From Viridibacterium sp035456105 (GTDB taxonomy: Bacteria > Pseudomonadota > Gammaproteobacteria > Burkholderiales > Rhodocyclaceae), in NCBI GenBank assembly GCA_035456105.1, contig DATIDV010000048.1:248001-312000 (forward strand): a stretch of DNA of 64,000 nucleotides, given 5' to 3'. The position numbers were made by a program, and so were the translations under genes. The notes under the pieces were generated by a model. That model had not been told where the DNA came from. It was given only the letters and a program-made list of their open reading frames with translations, and ran no database searches. Positions 34,365 through 43,664 of this stretch are shown piece after piece. The first letter of the stretch is position 1. Each line of letters starts with the position of its first letter.

Positions 34365-35498
34365 TCAAACGATGTCGAGATTCTGCACGTTGCCGAGGAA
34401 GTCCTTGTCCGTGTGCTTGCTGTTGAGCTTGATTTGCAGTCGCAGATCGTTCACCGAGTCGGCATTGCGCAGCGCGTCTTCCATGCTGATCAGTTCGGCT
34501 TCGAAGAGATCGAACAGCGCCTGGTCGAAAGTCTGCATGCCGAGCTCGCGTGAGCGTTTCATGACTTCCTTGAGCTCATGTACTTCGCCCTTGAAGATCA
34601 GGTCGGAAATCAGTGGCGAGTTGAGCATGATTTCCACCGCAGGTACGCGGCCCTTGCGATCCTTCATCGGCAACAGGCGTTGCGAAATCATGGCGCGCAA
34701 ATTGAGCGACAGGTCCATCAGCAGCTGCGCACGACGCTCTTCGGGGAAGAAGTTGATGATGCGGTCAATCGCCTGATTGGCACTGTTTGCGTGCAGCGTG
34801 GCGAGACACAGGTGGCCGGTTTCAGCGAATGCGATGGCGTGGTCCATCGATTCGCGGTCGCGGATTTCGCCCATCAGGATCACATCAGGCGCCTGGCGTA
34901 AGGTGTTCTTCAGTCCCGACTCCCAGTCGTCCGTATCGAGGCCCACTTCGCGCTGCGTGACGATGCAGTTCTTGTGGGCATGTACGTATTCGATCGGGTC
35001 TTCGAGCGTGATGATGTGGCCGTAGCTGTTCTCGTTGCGGTAGTCGACCATTGCAGCGAGCGTTGTCGTCTTGCCGGTGCCGGTGCCGCCGACGAAGATG
35101 ATCAGGCCGCGCTTGGACATGCCGATGTCCTGCAGCGTGAGGGGGACACCGAGTTCCTGCAGTGTCGGGATCTTCGTTGCAATGGTCCGCGCCACGATGC
35201 CGACCTTACCCTGCTGCACGAAAGCGTTGACGCGGAAGCGGCCGATGCCGGATGGCGAGATCGCGAAATTGCATTCCTTGGTGGATTCGAACTCGGCGGC
35301 TTGCCTGTCGTTCATGATCGAGCGCGCCAGCTCGGCCGTGTGCGTCGGGCTGAGAATCTGGTTCGACTGCGGCATGATCTTGCCGTCGACCTTGATGGCA
35401 GGCGGAAAGCCGGCGGTGATGAAAAGGTCAGAACCCCTCTTGCTCATCATGAGCTTGAGCAGGTCCTGCATGAACTTGATTGCCTGATCGCGTTCCAT
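34365..35498 (-). CDS. pilU: type IV pilus retraction ATPase PilU
   Basis: A 377-residue hexameric AAA-like ATPase assisting PilT in pilus retraction. Walker A GGTGTGKTTT is at 137-146; an Asp box follows in TLEDPIEYVH, Walker B in VILMGEIRDRE, and the His box in LCLATLHANSA. The N-terminal PAS-like part has GSDLFITAGFPPAIKVDG. The C-terminal extension beyond about residue 340 (DLRLQIKLNSKHTDKDFLGN) is what separates PilU from PilT. It follows pilT in the same direction with a 94-nt gap. Confidence 0.95.
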   Translation of the reverse strand: MERDQAIKFMQDLLKLMMSKRGSDLFITAGFPPAIKVDGKIMPQSNQILSPTHTAELARSIMNDRQAAEFESTKECNFAISPSGIGRFRVNAFVQQGKVGIVARTIATKIPTLQELGVPLTLQDIGMSKRGLIIFVGGTGTGKTTTLAAMVDYRNENSYGHIITLEDPIEYVHAHKNCIVTQREVGLDTDDWESGLKNTLRQAPDVILMGEIRDRESMDHAIAFAETGHLCLATLHANSANQAIDRIINFFPEERRAQLLMDLSLNLRAMISQRLLPMKDRKGRVPAVEIMLNSPLISDLIFKGEVHELKEVMKRSRELGMQTFDQALFDLFEAELISMEDALRNADSVNDLRLQIKLNSKHTDKDFLGNVQNLDIV

Positions 35499-35592
35499 CT
35501 TGCATCAACCCTGGTTGGCTACTTCGAATAGATCATCATAGCGCCATGGCGACCGCCCTGGTGGGGCGGCCGACCAGCGCAAAGGGGGCGGA

Positions 35593-36639
35593 TCAGGCTC
35601 CTGGGAACAGATCCTTGTTCATGGCGCGTGGGCGTGCTTCTGCCGGTGACACGAGATTGCGTTTGACGAGGTCCTGCAGGCATTGGTCCAGGGTCTGCAT
35701 GCCGAACTGGCTGCCGGTCTGGATCGAGGAATACATCTGCGCAACCTTGTTCTCGCGGATCAGGTTACGGATGGCCGGCGTGCCGATCATGATTTCGTGC
35801 GCCGCAACGCGCCCTTGACCGTCCTTGGTTTTAAGCAGGGTTTGCGAGATCACTGCGCGCAGCGATTCGGACAACATCGCGCGCATCATTTCCTTTTCTT
35901 CGGCAGGGAACACGTCAACGATACGGTCGACGGTCTTGGCGGCTGACGAGGTGTGCAGCGTACCGAACACCAGGTGGCCTGTTTCGGCCGCGGTCATCGC
36001 GAGGCGAATCGTTTCCAGATCGCGCAATTCGCCGACGAGGATGATGTCCGGGTCTTCACGCAGCGCGCTGCGCAGTGCGTTGGAGAAAGACAGGGTGTCG
36101 CGCGAGACTTCGCGCTGGTTCATCAGGCAGCGCTTGGATTCATGCACGAATTCGATCGGATCCTCGATGGTGAGGATGTGACCGTATTCGTTTTCATTAA
36201 GGTAATCGACCATCGCCGCCAGCGTGGTCGATTTACCCGAGCCGGTCGGGCCGGTGACGAGCACAATGCCGCGCGGTTGGCTGGCGATGTCCTTGAAGCT
36301 GCGCGGGCAGTTCAGGTCATCCAGCGACAGCACCTTGGATGGGATGGTCCGGAACACAGCGCCGGCGCCACGGTTCTGGTTGAAGGCATTGACGCGGAAG
36401 CGCGCCAGATTCGGCACAGCAAAGGAAAAGTCGCACTCGAGAAACTCTTCGAATTGCTTGCGCTGACCGTCGTTCATGATGTCGTACACCATGGCGTGCA
36501 CATCCTTGTGCTCCAGCGGCGGCAGGTTGATGCGGCGCACGTCGCCATTGACCCGGATCATTGGCGGCAAGCCAGCCGAGAGGTGCAGGTCAGAAGCCTT
36601 GTTCTTGACGGAGAAGGCGAGCAGTTCGGTGATATCCAT
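35593..36639 (-). CDS. pilT: type IV pilus retraction ATPase PilT
   Basis: A 348-residue retraction motor for type IV pili, used in twitching and DNA uptake. Starting at the ATG at 36639 it opens MDITELLAFSVKNKASDLHL, the usual PilT start; an open frame reaching to 36789 is not supported. GPTGSGKST (Walker A), TIEDPIEFVH, the Walker B ILVGELRDLET, LVFGTLHTSSAAKTVDR (His box) and the AIRNLIRENKVAQM block are all intact. It is divergent from yggS, a common arrangement, with 123 nt between the starts. Confidence 0.96.
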   Translation of the reverse strand: MDITELLAFSVKNKASDLHLSAGLPPMIRVNGDVRRINLPPLEHKDVHAMVYDIMNDGQRKQFEEFLECDFSFAVPNLARFRVNAFNQNRGAGAVFRTIPSKVLSLDDLNCPRSFKDIASQPRGIVLVTGPTGSGKSTTLAAMVDYLNENEYGHILTIEDPIEFVHESKRCLMNQREVSRDTLSFSNALRSALREDPDIILVGELRDLETIRLAMTAAETGHLVFGTLHTSSAAKTVDRIVDVFPAEEKEMMRAMLSESLRAVISQTLLKTKDGQGRVAAHEIMIGTPAIRNLIRENKVAQMYSSIQTGSQFGMQTLDQCLQDLVKRNLVSPAEARPRAMNKDLFPGA

Positions 36640-36762
36640 GGCGAGCGTCGATCCTGACTGGTTTATGAGTTGCGTGGCTGGCTGCGGGAGTCGGCCGTAC
36701 TTAGCGGCGGAGGGGCCCCTGCTATACTTTCGGCGCCATCCTTGGGAAGTTGAGTGGATTAT

Positions 36763-37449
36763 ATGACGGCGATCGCCGCCAACCTGCAAGCTGTTCGTGC
36801 CCGTATTGCCACCGCCGAGCGGGAATCAGGACGCGCACCGTCTTCGGTAACGCTTCTGGCCGTTTCCAAGACCAAGTCCGCGGCTGCCGTGCGCGAAGCG
36901 AATGCCGCAGGTCAGCGCGCCTTTGCCGAAAATTACGTGCAGGAAGGCGTCGACAAGGTACAGGCCCTGAGCGATCTGTCGGTTGAATGGCATTTCATCG
37001 GCCCGATCCAGAGTAACAAGACTCGCGTGGTCGCTGCGCATTTTGACTGGGTGCATACGGTGGAACGGGAGAAGATCGCCCAGCGCCTGTCGGAGCAGCG
37101 TGGGCAAGATCTGGCTCCGCTGCAGGTTTGCTTACAGGTCAATGTTAGTGGCGAGGCAAGCAAGAGTGGCGTTGCGCCGGCCGACTTGCTGGGTTTGGCG
37201 AAGCGCGTCGCGCAATTGCCGCATCTGCACTTGCGCGGCCTCATGTGCATTCCCGAGCCGACGGATGACGTCGTTTTGCAGCGTTCACGGTTCGCCCAGT
37301 TGCGAGGGCTGCTGGAAACTGTCAATGCGGAACTTGGTCTGGGCCTGGATACACTGTCGATGGGCATGTCCGATGATCTTGAGGCTGCTATTGCGGAAGG
37401 TGCGACGTTGGTGCGTGTCGGTACCGCAATCTTCGGGGCAAGAGCCTGA
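36763..37449 (+). CDS. yggS: PLP-binding homeostasis protein YggS (PROSC family)
   Basis: A 228-residue single-domain protein with the alanine racemase N-terminal barrel fold that carries pyridoxal phosphate and buffers its free level. K36 in LLAVSKTKS is the Schiff-base lysine; ENYVQEGVDK, WHFIGPIQSNK and LSMGMSDDLEAAIAEGATLVRVGTAIFG are diagnostic. A GTG at 36754 in frame is an alternative start. It heads a plus-strand run with proC, yggT and yggU, a widely conserved order. TATACT at 36722-36727 may be its -10 element. Confidence 0.95.
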   Translation: MTAIAANLQAVRARIATAERESGRAPSSVTLLAVSKTKSAAAVREANAAGQRAFAENYVQEGVDKVQALSDLSVEWHFIGPIQSNKTRVVAAHFDWVHTVEREKIAQRLSEQRGQDLAPLQVCLQVNVSGEASKSGVAPADLLGLAKRVAQLPHLHLRGLMCIPEPTDDVVLQRSRFAQLRGLLETVNAELGLGLDTLSMGMSDDLEAAIAEGATLVRVGTAIFGARA

Positions 37450-37524
37450 GAGCGGGCGGGAGAGACGTCAGGAGTGGGGAGTTGCGAAACTCTTCACTCC
37501 TTACTTCTCTCTCTTCATAGAACA

Positions 37525-38337
37525 ATGAAAATCACATTTCTCGGCGGCGGCAATATGGCCTCTGCGCTGATCGGCGGCATGCTGCAGCAAGGCTTTGCAG
37601 CCGATGACATACAGGTAGTCGAGCTGCTACCCGCCGGGCGCGAACGCCTGCAGAGCGAGTTTGGTGTGCGTGCCACAGACAGCCTCGATCCACAGGCGCT
37701 CGACTGTGACGTGCTCGTGCTCGCCGTCAAACCGCAGCAGATGCGCGCCGCGCTGGCGCCTGCCGCCGGCAAGCTGGTGCGGCAACTCGTCGTGAGCATC
37801 GCTGCAGGCTTGCGTCTGGAGGACCTGTCGCGTTGGCTGGGCGGCTATTCCACGCTGGTGCGCGCCATGCCCAATACGCCGGCACTGATCGGTCTGGGTA
37901 TTACCGGCTTGTGCGCAGATGCGAGCGTGTCGGCAGAAGGGCGCGAGGCGGTTAATCGCGTCATGAGGGCGGTCGGCAAGAGTGTGTGGCTAGAAAGCGA
38001 AGCGCAGATGGATGCCGTGACGGCCATTTCCGGCAGTGGTCCGGCATACGTGTTCTACTTTATTGAAGCCCTGCAGGCCGCAGGCGAGAATCTCGGGCTT
38101 GCTGCGGATACGGCACGCGTGCTGGCGCTGGAGACCTTCATTGGTGCGGCAACACTGGCAGTGCGCAGCGATGAGCCGGCCTGCGTATTGCGCGAGCGCG
38201 TGACGTCCAAAGGGGGGACCACGGCCGCTGCGTTGCAGAGCATGGCCAGCGATATGTTGCCTGCCGCGATTGCACGTGCCGCACAGGCCGCCGCGCGGCG
38301 CGGCGGTGAGCTGGGTGACGAGTTGGGGCAAGACTGA
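37525..38337 (+). CDS. proC: pyrroline-5-carboxylate reductase
   Basis: A 270-residue enzyme for the last step of proline synthesis. It opens MKITFLGGGNMASALIGGML with the dinucleotide site, followed by VLAVKPQQM, RAMPNTPALIGLGITGL, and the substrate-binding SGSGPAYVFYFIEAL and VTSKGGTTAAALQSM. The ATG at 37525 is chosen over a frame starting at 37474, because the latter adds an unrelated tail before the Rossmann strand. The gene lies 75 nt after yggS and 69 nt before yggT. Confidence 0.95.
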   Translation: MKITFLGGGNMASALIGGMLQQGFAADDIQVVELLPAGRERLQSEFGVRATDSLDPQALDCDVLVLAVKPQQMRAALAPAAGKLVRQLVVSIAAGLRLEDLSRWLGGYSTLVRAMPNTPALIGLGITGLCADASVSAEGREAVNRVMRAVGKSVWLESEAQMDAVTAISGSGPAYVFYFIEALQAAGENLGLAADTARVLALETFIGAATLAVRSDEPACVLRERVTSKGGTTAAALQSMASDMLPAAIARAAQAAARRGGELGDELGQD

Positions 38338-38406
38338 ACGCGGATTGCCGATACATCACCGGCGAACATCGCAATACCCATAATGCATTGATCAAGACGG
38401 CGCCCT

Positions 38407-38946
38407 ATGTTCACTCAGATGATTGTCTACCTGCTGCAAACCATCATTGGTTTCTTCTGCATGCTGTTGCTGGTGCGTACCGCCATGCGATGGATGCGAA
38501 TTTCCTTCGTCAACCAGGTCGGCCAGTTCGTGCTGGTGACAACCAACTGGGCGGTGGTTCCCATGCAGCGCATCCTGCCCAGTGTTGGCCGTCTCGACCT
38601 GTCCTCACTGGTGCCGGCCTGGTTGCTGCAGGTTTTGCTCGTGCTGCTGATCGCCGCAATCAATGGTTTTGGCTTCAGCGATCCGCTGGCTGTGCTGCTG
38701 CGTGCGTTTGCTTTCGGTGCGCTGGAATTGTTGCGCTCTGCGCTTTATCTACTGATGTTCGTGGTCATCATCGGCGCGGCAATTTCCTGGGTGAATCCGC
38801 GCGCGCCGATGGCGCCCGTGCTGAACATGCTCACGCGACCTTTCCTCGACCCGATCCGACGCATCGTGCCGCCTGTGGCCAATGTCGATCTGTCGCCGCT
38901 GGTGCTGCTCGTCATCGTGCAGTTGCTGCTTATTGCCATTGCATGA
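38407..38946 (+). CDS. yggT: YggT family membrane protein
   Basis: A 179-residue inner-membrane protein with two tandem YGGT units, each a hairpin of membrane helices: LQTIIGFFCMLLLVRTAMRW with NQVGQFVLVTTNWAVVPMQRILPS, and LMFVVIIGAAISWVNPRAPMAPVLN with LTRPFLDPIRRIVPPVANVDLSPLVLL. The family is tied to cell division and osmotic balance in some bacteria, but its mechanism is not established. The stop overlaps the start of yggU (ATGA). Confidence 0.9.
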   Translation: MFTQMIVYLLQTIIGFFCMLLLVRTAMRWMRISFVNQVGQFVLVTTNWAVVPMQRILPSVGRLDLSSLVPAWLLQVLLVLLIAAINGFGFSDPLAVLLRAFAFGALELLRSALYLLMFVVIIGAAISWVNPRAPMAPVLNMLTRPFLDPIRRIVPPVANVDLSPLVLLVIVQLLLIAIA

Positions 38947-39254
38947 ACTGGCTACGACGCGCCAGCGATGGCACGGTCACGCTGACCCTGCATGCGCAGC
39001 CTGGAGCAAAACGCACCGAGTTTGCGGGCCTGTACGGCGAAGCTCTGAAGATTCGTCTCGCCGCGCCACCGATTGACGGCAAAGCCAATGCCGTGCTGAC
39101 CGCATATCTGGCGAAATATCTGGGCGTGCCGAAAGCGGCAATCAGCATCCTCAGTGGCGAGAGCTCACGCCACAAGATTCTCTGGCTGCAGGGGGTCAAT
39201 GAAGCAGCGCTGACGAAGCTGGAGGCCGAGGCAGCGCCAGAAGTTAAGGGCTAA
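38943..39254 (+). CDS. yggU: DUF167 family protein YggU
   Basis: A 103-residue protein of the DUF167/UPF0235 family: LTLHAQPGAKRTEFAGLYGEALKIRLAAPPIDGKANAVL in outline covers the family core, then YLAKYLGVPKAAISILSGESSRHKI. The molecular function is unknown. The start is within the yggT stop codon; the end overlaps the stop of the convergent diguanylate cyclase gene by 4 nt. Confidence 0.92.
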   Translation: MNWLRRASDGTVTLTLHAQPGAKRTEFAGLYGEALKIRLAAPPIDGKANAVLTAYLAKYLGVPKAAISILSGESSRHKILWLQGVNEAALTKLEAEAAPEVKG

Positions 39255-41059
39255 CCCGCTTCGACGCGGTTCTTGCCAGAGCGCTTGGCGCGGTACATGG
39301 CCTTGTCGGCGCGGTCGGTCGCGATATCGGCATCTTCTCCGATCGCCAGCTCCGTGACCCCCGCGCTGAAGGTGATCAGCAGCTTCCTGTTCTCATGCAG
39401 GAAGAAGCGCCTGGTGAGCTCGCGTTGCAGGCGAGTGAGCGCCACGACAGATTCATCCACCGTCGTGTCCGGCAGCAGGATCAAAAACTCCTCGCCACCA
39501 TAACGCCCACATGAATCCTGCGGACGCAAAGTCTCGCGAATCACCTGCGCGAGGTGGCGCAGCGCATCGTCACCGGTGGCGTGGCCATAGGTGTCGTTGA
39601 GCAGTTTGAAATTGTCTACGTCGAGCAGGGCGATGCACAGCTTCGATGAACGGCGCTGCTGGCGCGCCATTTCACGCGTGAGGATTTCTTCCAGCCCTTT
39701 GCGATTCAGCGCACCCGTGAGCGGGTCGTGACGGACCAGTTCGCTGGCCTGCTGCAATTCGTCTTCAAGGCGCGCGATTTCCTTGTAGGCCTGATCGACA
39801 GTGGTGCGCAGTGAGGTCAGCTCGTCCTGTGAGCGACGCGTGCGGCTCTCGATCAGGCGCGTTTCACTCAGTACCTCATCGACCAGACCCGACAGTTCTG
39901 CAATATCGTTGGCACTGCCAACGCGCGTGGCGAAAGCTTCGATCTTCGAATGATAGGTGCCCGTTGATTCAGCCAGTTCGCTGAGGCGATCGATGAAGTG
40001 CGCAAGCATGTCGCGCAATTTCTCGTGCGCGTCGGAAAGGCTGCGCTTGAGCGCGCCCTGCTTGAAGATGACATCGCGCAAGCGCTCGCGCAGCTCGTCG
40101 AGCACCCTTTTTTCGAGCGGCCGCGAGAACAGCTCAAGCACCATCGACATCTGGCCTTGCATCCATCTGTCATCGATGGCCAGCTCGCTGATGTTCTCGA
40201 TGATGAGTTGCAACAGATTCATCAGGGCCTGGCGGATATAGCTTTGGTCCTGAACGACCCATTGCACCTTGTAGGAGAACTCCTGCAACTGTGCGGAAAA
40301 TTGCGTGGTGTCGAGCGTCTCGGGATTGCGCAGGGCCTTCGAGAGGATGGAGGCCTGGTGAACGAGTTCCGGTGTGTCAATCAACAATATGCCAATGGAG
40401 TTTTCGAGTGTTTGCCCGATGAGCACCCGCCACTCCACCGGTGCGTCAGCGAGCGTGCCATGTCCAGGTGTCATGGCGGTTTTCGTGGCAGCCTCGGGCG
40501 TGACGGTGGCCGTTGCGGGTTGTGGCGCTGCTGCAAGCGTCACGTCGTCGCTCCGGACCTCGACAGCGCTCTTCTCCGCTGTGTCGGACTGCGACCAGCC
40601 ACGCACCATGCCTTGCAGGCGGCCGAACAGTACGCTGGCCTCGCCGCCACTGCTGGCGTCCAGTACATGCGTCAGCGCCTCCTGCTTGGCCTGGGTGCTC
40701 ATGCCTGCCAGGGGCCGTTCATACTGTGCGACCAGCTCGCGGATCAGCGAACCCCAGCCGGGCGATTCGGGCGCTTTCTCGGTCAGTAGTGCAATCAGCT
40801 GGGTCTTGAAAGGTTGCCAGCTACGCTCGGCAATGGCTGACTCGAAGCGGCGCGTGGCCTTGAGTTGTTCCGGCGTGGCGCGCGGTAGTGCCGCCGCAAC
40901 CATCTTGAACTGGCGCTCGGGAAACACGTCATCGACGTTGCCGCCCGAAATCTGCTGGTACAGCTCGCGATAGTTGTCGGGTGTCGGTGGTTTGCGTTGT
41001 GTAGCAAGGCGAAGCAACACTTCCCGCGCGATTTCAGAAGGTGTGGCGGATTCAGCCAT
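39251..41059 (-). CDS. diguanylate cyclase (GGDEF) with a long helical N-terminal region
   Basis: A 602-residue protein whose C-terminal GGDEF domain (about 435-602) has an intact GGEEF (521-525) and, five residues earlier, the inhibitory RxxD (RPQD, 512-515), so it should make c-di-GMP and be product-inhibited. The first 420 residues are soluble, mostly helical, with a heptad-like stretch before the cyclase (VDQAYKEIARLEDELQQASEL), and match no named sensor. Its position near pilT/pilU suggests control of the surface lifestyle. The ATG at 41059 is the first plausible start. Confidence 0.9.
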   Translation of the reverse strand: MAESATPSEIAREVLLRLATQRKPPTPDNYRELYQQISGGNVDDVFPERQFKMVAAALPRATPEQLKATRRFESAIAERSWQPFKTQLIALLTEKAPESPGWGSLIRELVAQYERPLAGMSTQAKQEALTHVLDASSGGEASVLFGRLQGMVRGWSQSDTAEKSAVEVRSDDVTLAAAPQPATATVTPEAATKTAMTPGHGTLADAPVEWRVLIGQTLENSIGILLIDTPELVHQASILSKALRNPETLDTTQFSAQLQEFSYKVQWVVQDQSYIRQALMNLLQLIIENISELAIDDRWMQGQMSMVLELFSRPLEKRVLDELRERLRDVIFKQGALKRSLSDAHEKLRDMLAHFIDRLSELAESTGTYHSKIEAFATRVGSANDIAELSGLVDEVLSETRLIESRTRRSQDELTSLRTTVDQAYKEIARLEDELQQASELVRHDPLTGALNRKGLEEILTREMARQQRRSSKLCIALLDVDNFKLLNDTYGHATGDDALRHLAQVIRETLRPQDSCGRYGGEEFLILLPDTTVDESVVALTRLQRELTRRFFLHENRKLLITFSAGVTELAIGEDADIATDRADKAMYRAKRSGKNRVEAG

Positions 41060-41133
41060 GCGGGTAAACGCCCCGATTCTCTATCGTCATGTTACGGCCT
41101 GCAGCATTACCAACGCGAAAGCACAGGCGGCAC

Positions 41134-41802
41134 TCACTCCACCAGACCGTGCTTGAGGCCGTAGTGGGTCAGCTCAGCGTTATTCCGCAGTTTCATTTTT
41201 TCGAGCAGGCGTGCGCGATACACGCTGACCGTTTTTACGCTCAGGTTCAGCTGCTCGGCAATTTGCGTGAGCGTCTTGCCTGACGAGATCATGCACAGCG
41301 TCTGGTACTCGCGGTCTGACAGTTTCTCGTGCGGGGGGCGTTCGACGTCTTCGCCGATCGCATTTGCCAGCTCTTCTGCTACGGCGGCGCTCACGTATTT
41401 CTTGCCCGCCGCGACTTGACGGATTGCGGTGACCAGTTGTTCCGGTGCGCCCTGCTTGGAGAGATAGCCTGCTGCACCGGCGCGCAAGGCGCGTACGGCG
41501 TATTGCTCTTCCGGGTGCATCGAGAGGATCAGCACCGGCAAGCGCGGGAATTCCTTTCTCACCAATTTAAGAGTGTCGATGCCGTTGCGATCCGGCATCG
41601 AGACATCCATGAGGACTACGTCGCACTGTGTGGCGCGCAGCACTTGCAAGGCTGTTACCCCGCCATCGGCTTCGGCAACGACCTCCAGATCCTCGGTATC
41701 GGAGAGGATCTGTTTAAGGCCTTGACGGATGATGGCGTGGTCGTCAGCAATCAGGACGCGAATCTTCTGGCTCATGGTGCCAAATCTAGCTGGCGTGCTC
41801 AT
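41134..41802 (-). CDS. NarL/LuxR-type response regulator
   Basis: A 222-residue DNA-binding response regulator. The receiver domain has the acidic pair D20-D21, phosphoacceptor D66 (VVLMDVSMP) and later K near 116; the C-terminal LuxR helix-turn-helix is at about 155-215 (KLSDREYQTLCMISSGKTLTQIAEQLNLSVKTVSVYR). I kept the ATG at 41802 because it overlaps the kinase stop by 4 nt, which suggests coupling; an ATG at 41775 starts directly at MSQKIRVLIADDH and is equally possible. It is the partner of the kinase encoded upstream. Confidence 0.92.
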   Translation of the reverse strand: MSTPARFGTMSQKIRVLIADDHAIIRQGLKQILSDTEDLEVVAEADGGVTALQVLRATQCDVVLMDVSMPDRNGIDTLKLVRKEFPRLPVLILSMHPEEQYAVRALRAGAAGYLSKQGAPEQLVTAIRQVAAGKKYVSAAVAEELANAIGEDVERPPHEKLSDREYQTLCMISSGKTLTQIAEQLNLSVKTVSVYRARLLEKMKLRNNAELTHYGLKHGLVE

Positions 41803-43328
41803 GCCTGTCCAGCCGGAAAAGCGCCGGTCTCCCTGCTCATTTCAGCGCGCAGGGGATGCAGCGGCACGCGTAGGACAACGGTTGTGCCTTGTGGATTGCG
41901 CGGGTGAATGAGCATGGTGCCGCCAAGACTGTCGAGTCGTTCGCGGATGCTGCGCAGGCCGAAGGACTTCGGTTTGCGCAAGTCTGCACTCTTCATGCCG
42001 CGGCCGTTGTCGCTAACTTCCAGCACGATTTCATCGCCTTCCTGCATCAAGCGCACCTCGACATGCTGGGCGCCCGCATGCTTGCTGACGTTGGTGAGGG
42101 CTTCCTGGTAGGTGCGGAAAAGGGCAACCGCCGCGTCTTCCGAAGTTTCGATGTCATGGTCGGCGCACAGCACGTCGCAGGGAATGCCGGTGCGGTGCTG
42201 GAAGTCTTCCGCGTGACTTTCCACGGCGGCGGCAAGTCCGAACTCCTTGAGAATGCCGGGGCGCAATTCGCGCGCCACGCGGCCGGTGGTCATGATCGCG
42301 TCGTCGAGCATTGCCTCGATCTGCCGCAGGCGCTCAAGCTGCGACGAGCCTTGATCCATTTTGCCCGCCAGCAGGGAAGTCGAGATCTTGATGCCAACCA
42401 GGGTGCCGCCCAGCACGTCGTGAATGTCGCGCGCGATGCGGTCGCGCTCATCTTCCTTGGCGCGTTGCAGGTGATTGGAGAGTTCGGCGAGTTGCTCGCG
42501 GGAGGCGCGCAGCTCTGCTTCGGCGAGCTTGCTCTGCGTGATGTTCCACATCACGCCTTCCCAAACGTGGGTGTCGTTTTCCAGTTCGCGCGGCGAGCAG
42601 CGTAGATTGATCCACTTGATGTCGGCGCCTGCGGGCATGACACGGCCCTCCCAGTTCAGCGTCGCATGGCGTTCGCTGGACATGGCCAGGGCACTGAAAA
42701 AATCGTCGCGATCTTCCGGCACGATTACGCTGACCAGCGGATTGTCCTGAGACAGCAAGGTTTCAGCACTCATGCCCAGCAGCATCTGGCTGGCTTCGCT
42801 GACATACAGAAACTGCGGCATGCCTTCCGGCGTAACCTGCATCTGAAACAGCATGCCCGGCGCGTTCGCCGCCAGGGCGCGGAAGCGTTCCCCGTTCACG
42901 CGCATCGCATCCAGCGCGGTACGGCGCTCCTGACGCATGCGGGCTTCGCGCCGCTCGCGCTCGATTACCGGCGCGAGGCGACCGATCCGGCTGTAGTCGA
43001 GACAGTCCTGCGCGCCTGCCTGCATCGCCTTGCAGGCCTCCGCTTCATCAATCTGATTGGAGACCGCGATGAAAGGGATGTCGCGATGGCTCTGTTGCAA
43101 CAAATCCAGTGCCTTCAGTACCGGGCAAGCTGCGGCAGAGAAACCGGCAATGACTACGTCCCACGTTGTCTTGTTCAGTGCCTCACTCAAGGCAGGTGCG
43201 TTTGCGACGCGATGCGCTTCTATTGCATAACCAAGGCTTTCGAGATGTGCGCACAAGCGCGCCACCTCGGCATCGCTGTCTTCAATGAACAAGATTTTGA
43301 GTACTGTCGAACTCGCGCCTGTGTGCAT
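41799..43328 (-). CDS. NarL-family sensor histidine kinase with pseudo-receiver and PAS domains
   Basis: A 509-residue cytoplasmic kinase without membrane segments. Residues 10-125 form a receiver-like domain with the E16-D17 pair, but the acceptor Asp position in WDVVIAGFS is Gly62, so it cannot be phosphorylated normally. A PAS domain (about 145-265) follows, then HisKA_3 with the phospho-His H303 in RIARDIHDVLGG, and a HATPase domain with N413 (QEALTNVSKHA) and VSDNGRGM (438-445). The dead receiver probably senses or binds another protein. It forms an operon with the response regulator. The signal is unknown. Confidence 0.9.
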   Translation of the reverse strand: MHTGASSTVLKILFIEDSDAEVARLCAHLESLGYAIEAHRVANAPALSEALNKTTWDVVIAGFSAAACPVLKALDLLQQSHRDIPFIAVSNQIDEAEACKAMQAGAQDCLDYSRIGRLAPVIERERREARMRQERRTALDAMRVNGERFRALAANAPGMLFQMQVTPEGMPQFLYVSEASQMLLGMSAETLLSQDNPLVSVIVPEDRDDFFSALAMSSERHATLNWEGRVMPAGADIKWINLRCSPRELENDTHVWEGVMWNITQSKLAEAELRASREQLAELSNHLQRAKEDERDRIARDIHDVLGGTLVGIKISTSLLAGKMDQGSSQLERLRQIEAMLDDAIMTTGRVARELRPGILKEFGLAAAVESHAEDFQHRTGIPCDVLCADHDIETSEDAAVALFRTYQEALTNVSKHAGAQHVEVRLMQEGDEIVLEVSDNGRGMKSADLRKPKSFGLRSIRERLDSLGGTMLIHPRNPQGTTVVLRVPLHPLRAEMSRETGAFPAGQA

Positions 43329-43427
43329 GAAACCTCCGCCGTGACTCGCTGCAAGATAGCACGACCGCCCTTGTGCGAAATGTGGGGTGTCGGAAGCATT
43401 TCCTTCCCGTATAATGCGCGCCGTGTT

Positions 43428-43503
43428 GCCGCTTTAGCTCAGTTGGTAGAGCAACCGCCTTGTAAGCGGTAGGTCGTCAGTTCGAATCCGACAAGCGGCA
43501 CCA
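43428..43503 (+). tRNA. tRNA-Thr (TGT anticodon)
   Basis: A complete 76-nt cloverleaf. GCCGCTT (43428-43434) pairs with AAGCGGC (43493-43499); the D-arm contains AGCTCAGTTGGTAGAGC; the anticodon loop is CTTGTAA with anticodon TGT; the T-arm contains GTTCGAATC. The 3' CCA is encoded (43501-43503). A TATAAT box lies 13 nt upstream (43410-43415), with no good -35. Confidence 0.97.
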
Positions 43504-43536
43504 CCCCATTCTTTTGTCTGCGTCCTGCAGATATTC

Positions 43537-43565
43537 TTGACAAGTTAATCGATCTGCCCTATAGT
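43537..43565 (+). promoter_or_regulatory. sigma-70 promoter of the initiator tRNA
   Basis: TTGACA (43537-43542) and TATAGT (43560-43565) are separated by 17 bp, a near-perfect vegetative promoter, 13 nt before the tRNA start. It lies between the two tRNA genes, so the second has its own promoter. Confidence 0.85.
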
Positions 43566-43578
43566 TTCGCCTCTCTGA

Positions 43579-43655
43579 CGCGGGGTGGAGCAGTCTGGCA
43601 GCTCGTCGGGCTCATAACCCGAAGGTCACAGGTTCAAATCCTGTCCCCGCAACCA
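43579..43655 (+). tRNA. initiator tRNA-fMet (CAT anticodon)
   Basis: A 77-nt tRNA starting CGCGGGGTGGAGCAG and ending CCCCGCAACCA. The unpaired C1-A72 at the end of the acceptor stem and three G-C pairs in the anticodon stem (GGGCTCATAACCC) are the hallmarks of the initiator. The T-arm reads GGTTCAAATCC and CCA is encoded. Confidence 0.97.
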
Positions 43656-43664
43656 AATCCTTCA

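Noticed and set aside
39251..39254. read-through fusion between yggU and the diguanylate cyclase
   Set aside because: The genes are convergent and only share 4 bases at their stop codons.
43428..43655. tRNA pair as an integration site for a mobile element
   Set aside because: No integrase, no tRNA-end duplication downstream, and ordinary genes on both sides.
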